A stretch of 64,000 nucleotides of DNA, from NCBI GenBank assembly GCA_964488025.1, contig CAZATJ010000004.1:1-64000 (forward strand), read 5' to 3'. Under the pieces are notes generated by a model. It saw only the letters and a list, made by a program, of their open reading frames with translations, was not told the DNA's origin and did no database searches. This DNA is from UBA1568 sp964488025 (GTDB lineage Bacteria > Patescibacteriota > Minisyncoccia > Moranbacterales > UBA1568). Within the stretch, counting starts at the first letter, position 1, and every line of letters starts with the position of its first letter. Positions 57,638-64,000 of the stretch are shown here, one piece after another. A program made the position numbers and the translations under genes.

Positions 57638-57664
57638 AAAAACCTCCCTTTTGGGGAGGTTTTT
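57638..57664 (-). terminator. Terminator after the GtrA gene
   Basis: CCTCCC (57643-57648) pairs with GGGAGG (57654-57659), flanked by A-run and T-run. It ends the unit containing the GtrA-like gene and precedes the dnaX promoter. Confidence 0.88.
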
Positions 57665-57676
57665 GAAGCTCGAGAG

Positions 57677-58333
57677 TTACTTTTTGAAGACGATGAATTT
57701 GTAGCCGATGAAATTCCAGGCCAGTCCCGATATGCTGCCGACAGCGGCCCCGATGAGAGCCCACTGATCGGCAGTGAGTCCTCCGATTTTGTGGAAGAAG
57801 GAAAAAATGAGTGATGAGGCGACAACGTTGATGATGAATCCGATGAAGCTGACGATAAAAAACTGTACGAACTCGGTAGAGGTTTTCTTTTCGTCATTGG
57901 CTCCGAAAGTCCAGTATTTGTTCCAAAAGTAACTGTTCACGCTGGCGACAACGAAAGAAATGCTCTTGTACAGGGTAAAGAAGGCAATCGGGACGAAGAG
58001 GGTGAATAAGACATCGCTTGAAGCAATCGGATAGCCACTCGTCGAAGCGAGGTACAGCATGTAAGCGAGGGCGCCGATATCGACGAGAGTATTCAGTACC
58101 CCGATAACGATGAATTTAGCGAGCTGCCAGATGATAGGAATCATTCGGCTGATCCAAGAAGCGACAACCAGACCAATCAGTACCATGACGGTGAAGACAG
58201 GAATGATGATGAACTTAAGAGACTGGAAAAGTTCTGGTCTGGCAGTTTTGAGTATTGGTATGAGAAGGAGGCCGATGAAAAATCCCGAGGCGATACCAAA
58301 AAGATAGTCTTTTTTCGACGCAACATGATTCAT
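57677..58333 (-). CDS. GtrA-like family membrane protein
   Basis: A 218-residue protein with an extra pair of N-terminal helices followed by a typical GtrA domain of four helices: QLAKFIVIGVLNTLVDIGAL, SVNSYFWNKYWTF and LAWNFIGYKFIVFKK. GtrA proteins move or help move undecaprenyl-linked sugars across the membrane for cell-surface glycans. No glycosyltransferase is adjacent. Confidence 0.9.
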   Translation of the reverse strand: MNHVASKKDYLFGIASGFFIGLLLIPILKTARPELFQSLKFIIIPVFTVMVLIGLVVASWISRMIPIIWQLAKFIVIGVLNTLVDIGALAYMLYLASTSGYPIASSDVLFTLFVPIAFFTLYKSISFVVASVNSYFWNKYWTFGANDEKKTSTEFVQFFIVSFIGFIINVVASSLIFSFFHKIGGLTADQWALIGAAVGSISGLAWNFIGYKFIVFKK

Positions 58334-58407
58334 ATTCGCTTACTTTAGTTATATTATGAGGGCGCTGATTTTTTTTAGAATCAGTAGGAAACACAAAGAA
58401 GAACCAG

Positions 58408-59181
58408 CTACTGCTGGTTATTGATTTCTTTTTCAATTTCTTCCATATCGCGTACCCAGGCATCGAGTGGAGTGGCACTTCGAAGCGCGGAGGTATCCTG
58501 AGGGGGCGCGGGGTTCTCTGAAAGAGGAAACTCTTCTTTCTTAAGATCTTTTTTCCAATTATTGATAGCGCTGCCCTCGTCTTTGGCCGTAGCCATATCC
58601 GTCGCCCAGTCCTTATGGATGCCTTTCTGGAGGATGTTTTCTATGGCTGCCCAGGAACTATCGATATCGCGGGGGAGTACGACCGCTACTTCATCGCCCG
58701 GAGTAGCCTTGAAATAGGTGACAGAGGCGAGGAGGACGCGGTGAGGTTTGCCATTGGCTACGACGTAGTAATTGCCGGATTCATCCTGTGTGACGACTCC
58801 GAGAGCGTGGCGTCGCTCAATCGGACCGATCTGCTTATAGAGAAAAGTTCCGTTGTCGGTGATGGTGAGTTTGAGCATATCGCCCTCGACGAGTTTTGAC
58901 TTGGAGGCGTAGTTAGCAGGGACGGGGTATTGCTTCCCGTCGGTACCAATCATAATTTGTCCATCGAATGTTCCCTCAACGACGGTGCCTCCCGCTTCGT
59001 CAAGTTCGATTTTTCGAGGCCGGCCTGATTTCTTTTTCCCCTCAAGCTGAAGCAGCATCGCCTTGGCGCCCTGAATCGTTTTTTCGGCATTGTTCACCAT
59101 GTCGCGAAGCGCCTGAATCTTCATGGATTGATCCGCCTGATCTTTTGTTTCCTCATCAGGGAGGATAGTAGTCTTGGTCAT
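58408..59181 (-). CDS. Conserved unknown protein with beta-barrel-like core
   Basis: A 257-residue soluble protein. The first 50 residues are a coiled, acidic helix region. GRPRK near residue 55 resembles an AT-hook. Residues 65-170 look like two small beta-rich repeats (GTFDGQIMIGTDGKQYPVP and GVVTQDESGNYYVVANGKPH), possibly OB or TRAM-like. The tail is charged. I do not recognise a named family; DNA or RNA binding is an inference from the AT-hook-like patch. Confidence 0.6.
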   Translation of the reverse strand: MTKTTILPDEETKDQADQSMKIQALRDMVNNAEKTIQGAKAMLLQLEGKKKSGRPRKIELDEAGGTVVEGTFDGQIMIGTDGKQYPVPANYASKSKLVEGDMLKLTITDNGTFLYKQIGPIERRHALGVVTQDESGNYYVVANGKPHRVLLASVTYFKATPGDEVAVVLPRDIDSSWAAIENILQKGIHKDWATDMATAKDEGSAINNWKKDLKKEEFPLSENPAPPQDTSALRSATPLDAWVRDMEEIEKEINNQQ

Positions 59182-59501
59182 AAACTTTTTTGTATTCCGT
59201 TCGCTCCAAATATTTTAAAGGAGGAAACGCTGATTCTTTTTTTGTTTTGCCTGTCTCCAGTATAATGGAAATTATCTCACGAAGCAAGTGGCTGTTCATT
59301 GACTCATCATTTTTTTTTGATGCTCCTTGACGAAGAACTCCTTAATTATAACCCAGCAGGAAAACTTAGGATTTTGATGACATTCCCACCTGCTTTTCCA
59401 TAGGTATTGACAAAATATGGGAATATGCGCTAATATGAAGCGATAGCATAAAAGTTTTATGTATCGCGGTTGAGCTACTATTTTTTAGGAAATGTTTTAT
59501 T
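59182..59501. other. Divergent spacer of 320 bases
   Basis: No gene fits. It contains a TATAAT (plus strand, near 59262), the hairpin-like CATCA-T8-TGATG near 59310-59325, and the promoter at 59407-59436. I see nothing else. Confidence 0.6.
59407..59436 (+). promoter_or_regulatory. Promoter of the sigma4-HARE gene
   Basis: Perfect TTGACA (59407-59412), 18-base spacer, TAATAT (59431-59436). The leader is about 60 bases. Confidence 0.7.
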
Positions 59502-60560
59502 ATGGCTACTTTGAAACGTTCCGTTTCTGTCAATACGTCTGATGAGTTGAAGGCGCCGTTTTCTACCGCCTTGCAGGCCGTTTTAGAGCGTTTGCCGGCG
59601 CGTTCACGCAGTATTATTGAAGCGCGTTTTGGGATTGGTAATGGCACGCCCAAGACCTTAGAAGAAATTGGCAAGACATATCAGATTACCCGGGAGCGCG
59701 TTCGCCAGGTTATTGGGAGTGCCTTGGGGTTTCTTTCGCACGAAAAATCCCACGTCTCTATCGGTCAGGTAGTCGATTCTATCGAGAAGACCCTTAAGGA
59801 AAATCATGGGGTGATGAGGGCGGAAAACCTGCTCGGGAAACTCGCTCTGGAGAGCAAGAAGGAGCGTGGCGCTCTGCTCGCTTTTCTTGAGGCTCTGTCT
59901 ATCGTCAAGGAAGAGAAAGCTACCAAAGAATACGAAAGGCTGTATCGGCTGAAGGACTTCTCACTTTCGTATCTGGAGAATATTAAGGAGACCACTAAGA
60001 AAATTCTTGCGGAGGCCGGGGATGCCCTGGAAGCGAAACAATTGTATACCCGTTTCAAAAAGATGCGTCCGGAAATTAGCGAGCAGGAGCTGTTTCACCT
60101 TCTTTCGGTGACCAAAGAAATCAAGCAGAATGTTTTTGGCAAGTGGGGATTGTCCGGCTGGAGCGATATCAGACCAAGAGGAACGCGTGAGAAGGCTCAC
60201 CTGGTTTTGAAAACAGCCAAGAAACCTCTTCATTTTCGCGAGATAGCGAACCTGATCGACAGTTACGGTCTTCAGAAGAAAAAACAAAGTCATCCTCAGA
60301 CGGTGCACAATGAACTGATTAAGGATAAACGTTTTGTCCTGGTTGGTCGTGGTATCTATGCCCTTTCAGAGTGGGGATATAAACGCGGAACGGTCAAAGA
60401 AGTCATTATGGATATCCTGCGCGTTTCCGAGAAACCGCTTTCACGCGAGGAAGTTCTGGTTGAAGTGCTCAAGGTTCGGCAGGTCAAGAAGTCGACGGTC
60501 ATCATAAATTTGAATACTTTTTTTGCACGCATCGGGAAGAACACGTATACTGTAAGATAG
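59502..60560 (+). CDS. Sigma-70 region 4 / HARE-HTH fusion regulator
   Basis: A 352-residue protein. Residues 23-80 form a sigma-70 region 4 helix-turn-helix (LPARSRSIIEARFGIGNGTP, then LEEIGKTYQITRERVRQV), the module that reads the -35 element. There are no regions 1-3. The C-terminal half contains a HARE-HTH (RNAP delta-like) domain, TREKAHLVLKTAKKPLHFRE ... FVLVGRGIYALSEWGY, and a third winged-helix-like end. The middle is helical. It probably acts on promoters or RNA polymerase as an accessory factor rather than as a full sigma factor. Confidence 0.82.
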   Translation: MATLKRSVSVNTSDELKAPFSTALQAVLERLPARSRSIIEARFGIGNGTPKTLEEIGKTYQITRERVRQVIGSALGFLSHEKSHVSIGQVVDSIEKTLKENHGVMRAENLLGKLALESKKERGALLAFLEALSIVKEEKATKEYERLYRLKDFSLSYLENIKETTKKILAEAGDALEAKQLYTRFKKMRPEISEQELFHLLSVTKEIKQNVFGKWGLSGWSDIRPRGTREKAHLVLKTAKKPLHFREIANLIDSYGLQKKKQSHPQTVHNELIKDKRFVLVGRGIYALSEWGYKRGTVKEVIMDILRVSEKPLSREEVLVEVLKVRQVKKSTVIINLNTFFARIGKNTYTVR

Positions 60561-60579
60561 GGGTAGTAGAGAAGGGTCA

Positions 60580-60721
60580 ACCCCGCACCTTTTTAGCACA
60601 AGAGTTTTTCGAGAGGTGGTAGGTTAAAATTCTCCAACCAGTTTATTTTTCAGTTTATTTTATAGAGCATCTTTTTAGTCGTTATGGCGCCTGTGGCGCC
60701 TGTGCTAAAAAGGTGTGGGGT
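60580..60721. mobile_element. 142-base inverted-repeat element, MITE/REP-like
   Basis: Left end ACCCCGCACCTTTTTAGCAC(A) at 60580-60600 and right end (T)GTGCTAAAAAGGTGTGGGGT at 60701-60721 are inverted repeats identical at 20 of 21 positions. The interior has no open frame and contains the tandem GGCGCCTGT twice (60686-60704). GACCCCGCACC also occurs alone at 38434-38444. The shape suggests a non-autonomous mobile repeat, perhaps moved by an IS200/REP-type transposase elsewhere. Confidence 0.7.
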
Positions 60722-60739
60722 CAACGTACCCCTTATACC

Positions 60740-62044
60740 ATGGGCATCCTTCTTGCAAATTTTTCAAACATGTTCTCCGCGTTGGGGGATGGGTTCTCAG
60801 TCGTCATGAGCGTCTGGTTCATCCTTTTTCCTCCGCTTCTTTATTTTGTTTTCAGGATTTTGTGGATACTGCATGTTCAGGGACACTTCGGGAGTAAGCT
60901 TAAGTGGGTGTTGCTTGAAATTATTCCCCCTCGGGACATCGAGGCCAGTCCGTTGCCCATGGAGTCTATTTTTACGGCCTTTGCCGGTGTTATCAAGTCG
61001 CATACGGCAGCGGAGGAATTGATTATAGGAGAGTTTCCCACCTCTTTTTCTTTGGAAATTGCCAGTATTGAAGGACAAGTACACTTTTATGTTCGTACCC
61101 AGGTAGGGTTTCGCAATCTGGTAGAGGCGCATTTCTATGCCCAGTATCCGAATGTCGAAATCGTGGAGGCGGAAGATTATGTCAATTTGGTACCAAGGAC
61201 CGTTCCCAACAAGGATTGGGATTTATGGGGTGTCGATTTCAAGCTGTTCAAACCGGACCTGTATCCAATTAAGAGCTACAAGAGTTTCGAGGAAACGGTT
61301 ACCGGTAAGATGATTGATCCTCTCGCGGGATTGATCGAAACAATGGGGAAGCTTGGCCCCGGCCAGCATCTCTGGCTGCAGTACATCATCACCCCGATTA
61401 AGGAGAATTGGTACTCGACCGGCCAAGAGACTGTTGATGAATTCTTAGGGCGGGAAAAGAAAAAACAATCAGGGGTCTTCGGCAGAATCTTTGCCGATAT
61501 TACTGAGATTTTTTCCAATATTCTTCGAGCCTTGTTTGCTCAGGAGGTAGTTTTTGGAGGAGCTGAAGTAGCTGAGAAAAAAGAGGAGCAGCCGCTCGAA
61601 TTTCGTCTTTCTCCAGGGGAGAAGGATGTTCTCAAGGCACTTCAGGCCAACTTAGGTAAGCCGATGTACAAAACACGCATGCGCCACCTGTATGTGGGCA
61701 AGCGTTCGGTATTCAGTAAGCAAACAGGAGTTTCTTCATTTATCGGAGGCATCAAACAGTTCAACGATCTGAATCTGAACAGCCTTGTTCCGGATGATCT
61801 TTCCAAGACGTACGCCGTATATTTTCTCGTTAATGAACGTACTCGTTTTCGCCAGCGGCGTCTTTTCCGTCGTTACATCAAACGCGATTCCGATCCTCAA
61901 AGTACTCGTTTCCTTTTCAGCTCCGAAGAACTGGCTACCGTGTTTCATATTCCTGATATGGCGGTTCTCGCCCCGTCCCTGACGCGGGTTTCAGCCAAGC
62001 GTGGCGGGGCGCCTTCTAATCTCCCGATACAAGATCTCGAATAA
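60740..62044 (+). CDS. Membrane protein partner of a VirD4-like ATPase
   Basis: A 434-residue protein from ATG 60740 (MGILLANFSNMFSALGDGF), with an earlier in-frame start inside the inverted-repeat element rejected. One transmembrane helix lies at about residues 19-42. The rest is a large soluble domain with RTQVGFRNLVEAHFYAQYPN and GPGQHLWLQYIITPIKENWY. I do not recognise a named domain with certainty. It is followed after nine bases by a VirD4/TraG-like ATPase and probably forms a membrane complex with it. Confidence 0.75.
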   Translation: MGILLANFSNMFSALGDGFSVVMSVWFILFPPLLYFVFRILWILHVQGHFGSKLKWVLLEIIPPRDIEASPLPMESIFTAFAGVIKSHTAAEELIIGEFPTSFSLEIASIEGQVHFYVRTQVGFRNLVEAHFYAQYPNVEIVEAEDYVNLVPRTVPNKDWDLWGVDFKLFKPDLYPIKSYKSFEETVTGKMIDPLAGLIETMGKLGPGQHLWLQYIITPIKENWYSTGQETVDEFLGREKKKQSGVFGRIFADITEIFSNILRALFAQEVVFGGAEVAEKKEEQPLEFRLSPGEKDVLKALQANLGKPMYKTRMRHLYVGKRSVFSKQTGVSSFIGGIKQFNDLNLNSLVPDDLSKTYAVYFLVNERTRFRQRRLFRRYIKRDSDPQSTRFLFSSEELATVFHIPDMAVLAPSLTRVSAKRGGAPSNLPIQDLE

Positions 62045-62053
62045 TTTTTTCCT

Positions 62054-64000
62054 ATGGCTGAACAGGACGACATCACTTTTTTTGCCAAAACGAACTTCCG
62101 TAATCAGGAGCGGGTGTTTGGTATCAAACAGGACGACCGACGGCGTCATATGTACGTTATCGGTAAGACTGGTATGGGTAAAACCAACCTCTTGGAAAAC
62201 CTGGCTATTCAGGATATCCAGAAGGGTCACGGCATCGCTTTTATCGATCCGCACGGTGACACGGCGGAAAAACTCATCAAGGCCATCCCGTCGAACCGCA
62301 TCAATGATGTCATCTACTTCAATCCGGCCGATCAGGACTACCCGATCGCCTTCAATGTCATGGAAAAGGTTGCTCCGGAATATCGTCACCTGGTGGCTTC
62401 TGGTCTGGTCGGGGTGTTCAAGAAAATCTGGGCTGACTCTTGGGGACCGCGGCTCGAGTATATTTTACGGAATGCTATTTTGGGGTTGCTCGAATATCCC
62501 GGGAGTACGCTTCTTGGCGTGACGCGCATTCTGGTCGATAAATCCTATCGGGAGCGGGTGGTGGAGAAGATTACCGACCCCGTGGTGCGCTCTTTTTGGG
62601 TGGATGAGTTTTCTAAGTGGGATCCGCGCGTTTTGCAGGAAGTGATTTCACCGATCCAAAATAAAGTCGGTCAGTTTCTTTCGAGCGCCCTTATCCGGAA
62701 TATCGTCGGTCAGACGGTGTCATCGTTTGACGTGCGCAAGATTATGGACGAACGAAAAATTCTTATCATGAATCTTTCCAAGGGCCGTTTGGGGGAGGAT
62801 AACAGCGCGCTTTTGGGTGCCATGATGATTACCAAGATTCAGCTCGCGGCCATGGGTCGGGTTGATATTCCCGAAGAGACGCGTGCTGATTTTTATCTTT
62901 ACGTTGATGAATTCCAGAATTTCGCTACCGAGTCGTTCGCCAATATTTTGTCCGAAGCTCGTAAATACCGCCTTAATCTTATTTTAGCCAATCAGTACGT
63001 GACCCAAATCGACGAGGAAGTGCGTGATGCTATTTTCGGGAACGCGGGCAGCATTGTTTCTTTTCGGGTAGGCGCTATGGATGCGGAATTTCTAGAAAAG
63101 GAATATGAGCCGGTGTTTATGATGAACGATATTGTCAACCTGCCGAAATATCAGATTTATCTCAAGCTCATGATTGACGGTATCGCCGGAGATGCTTTCA
63201 GCGCCAACGTGCTCCCTCCGATCAAAGTCGAAGGAGATCCGGAAACCGAAGCGAAAATCATCAACAGTTCCCGTGAACGCTACACGTCAAAGAAAGAAGA
63301 TGTCGAAGAGAAAATAAGGCGTTGGAGTGGCATGCTTTCGCCCGAAGAGCGTGAATCCTTGGTGAGGAAAGATATTTCTCCGGCACGGCCCAAGGAAGTT
63401 TCTCGTCCGGTTGCCCCCATGACATCAAAAGTGCAGACCCCTTCGAATGCTGTTCGTTCCGGTGAGAAGCGGTCTTCGGTAAGAAAGGCTCCGGAACCGG
63501 AGATGAAGAAACCAGCGCCAGCTCCCATGCCACCGGTCACGATAACAAAAATGACAGAACCTTCTTCTGTGGAGCCGCAAGCAAGCGCTCAGTATTCCAA
63601 AGATGAGGCATCAGCTGTCTTGCAACCCCTTGTCCGGTCGGTCGTTCCTACCGGAAAACCACAGACGTTCGTACCGCCCCTGGCTCCCAAAAAGTCTTCA
63701 CCTGTCCTTTCTTTGGATGATTTCGAAAAGGAAGAACGAAAGATGGAAATTGATCAACAACTGGTGGAAGATGTCGCGCCGGCGATGGCGGAAGAAAAAG
63801 GCGTATCTGAGGCACCGGAAAAGAAATTGTATCAGGCACAGTGTGCGACCTGTGGGGAAAATATCGAAGTGCCCTTCGAACCGGATGGTACTCGACCGAC
63901 ATTTTGCAAGGATTGCCTCAGGGATTATCAGCGGGCGATGGCTAAGGCACGGAACGAGATAGAGCGTAAAAATCCGGTTCCGGAAGCGCCGAGGCGCCCG
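62054..64000 (+). CDS. VirD4/TraG-like DNA-binding ATPase with C-terminal zinc ribbon (partial)
   Basis: An open frame of 649 codons from ATG 62054 that runs off the window end, so the C-terminus is missing. MYVIGKTGMGKTNLLENLAI is the Walker A region. FIDPHGDTAEKL, FYLYVDEFQNFATESFANIL (Walker B) and ANQYVTQIDEEVRDAIFGNA match type IV secretion coupling ATPases and HerA-like pumps. There are no transmembrane helices, so the upstream partner may supply membrane anchoring. Residues about 440-590 are Pro/Ser-rich linker, followed by a CATC / CKDC zinc ribbon (about residue 600), found in this lineage as a CxxC-x17-CxxC domain. Confidence 0.85.
   Translation, partial: MAEQDDITFFAKTNFRNQERVFGIKQDDRRRHMYVIGKTGMGKTNLLENLAIQDIQKGHGIAFIDPHGDTAEKLIKAIPSNRINDVIYFNPADQDYPIAFNVMEKVAPEYRHLVASGLVGVFKKIWADSWGPRLEYILRNAILGLLEYPGSTLLGVTRILVDKSYRERVVEKITDPVVRSFWVDEFSKWDPRVLQEVISPIQNKVGQFLSSALIRNIVGQTVSSFDVRKIMDERKILIMNLSKGRLGEDNSALLGAMMITKIQLAAMGRVDIPEETRADFYLYVDEFQNFATESFANILSEARKYRLNLILANQYVTQIDEEVRDAIFGNAGSIVSFRVGAMDAEFLEKEYEPVFMMNDIVNLPKYQIYLKLMIDGIAGDAFSANVLPPIKVEGDPETEAKIINSSRERYTSKKEDVEEKIRRWSGMLSPEERESLVRKDISPARPKEVSRPVAPMTSKVQTPSNAVRSGEKRSSVRKAPEPEMKKPAPAPMPPVTITKMTEPSSVEPQASAQYSKDEASAVLQPLVRSVVPTGKPQTFVPPLAPKKSSPVLSLDDFEKEERKMEIDQQLVEDVAPAMAEEKGVSEAPEKKLYQAQCATCGENIEVPFEPDGTRPTFCKDCLRDYQRAMAKARNEIERKNPVPEAPRRP

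Noticed and set aside
57517..57897. N-terminal extension of dnaX
   Set aside because: The extra codons pass through a terminator, a promoter and the antisense of the GtrA gene; DnaX homology begins at 57516.
1..64000. CRISPR arrays, rRNA genes, phage genes or transposase genes
   Set aside because: No regularly spaced repeats, rRNA signature sequences, structural phage genes or DDE/HUH transposase motifs were seen in the window.
1..64000. Recoded UGA as in Absconditabacteria/Gracilibacteria
   Set aside because: UGA terminates several genes cleanly (dcd, nusB, smc, rpsP) and in-frame UGA is absent from conserved proteins.

Overview
The window reads as a piece of a Candidate Phyla Radiation (Patescibacteria) chromosome, probably of the Parcubacteria side. 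The grounds are a secretin-free type IV pilus operon, a shortened SMC protein, very compact operons, UGA used as an ordinary stop, uL1 present, and few biosynthetic genes apart from nucleotide finishing enzymes. GC content looks moderate, and one gene near 54.5 kb is visibly AT-richer. No rRNA, CRISPR array, prophage or transposase gene was seen. Two tRNAs are present, Ser-GCT and Gln-TTG.

Layout. 0-4.2 kb: tRNA-Ser, a membrane-anchored SurA_N-like chaperone, then comF and clpC on the minus strand. 4.3-14.8 kb: a type IV pilus operon (pilM, N, O, B, T, C, two major-type pilins, prepilin peptidase, four minor pilins). 14.9-19.5 kb: ligA, gatC, gatA and a membrane protein with a possible HEPN motif. 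19.6-21.7 kb: secE-nusG-rplK-rplA, with a false 100-N gap inside nusG. 22-27.8 kb: a dTTP-supply cluster (dcd, double-domain thyX, two P-loop kinases, tmk, dut) ending in gatB. 27.8-35.3 kb: dnaE and miaA on the minus strand, then rnhB, rpmF, nusB and rnc. 35.6-39.8 kb: a short smc, rpsP, and rplJ-rplL behind an attenuator-like leader. 39.9-48.0 kb: a DedA protein, then a six-gene energy-converting-hydrogenase/complex I-like operon. 48-59.2 kb: mostly minus-strand genes (HAD phosphatase, ferric-reductase-like protein, DsbB, dnaX, GtrA and unknowns), with a BaiN-type flavoprotein and a fused spermidine synthase on the plus strand. 59.5-64 kb: a sigma-region-4/HARE-HTH fusion protein and a two-gene module ending in a VirD4-like ATPase that runs off the window.

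The most striking system is the operon at 40,646-48,016. It encodes homologues of HyfI, HyfB, HyfC, HyfE, HyfF and HyfG. The small subunit contains no cysteine at all: the four expected Fe-S ligands are Ser55, Glu58, Gly122 and Asp152. The large subunit has lost both CxxC pairs that hold NiFe. The antiporter-like subunits nevertheless keep the Glu and Lys residues of the ion path, and no ferredoxin subunit is encoded. It looks like a complex I-family machine that kept its ion channels and lost every redox centre.

A second theme is short repeats. Two low-complexity families lie between genes and also in frame inside LigA, MiaA and DnaX. A GC-rich repeat recurs at three intergenic sites. Two inverted-repeat elements look like miniature mobile elements. 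Several promoters place the -10 box only 6-7 bases before the ATG, which predicts leaderless mRNAs.
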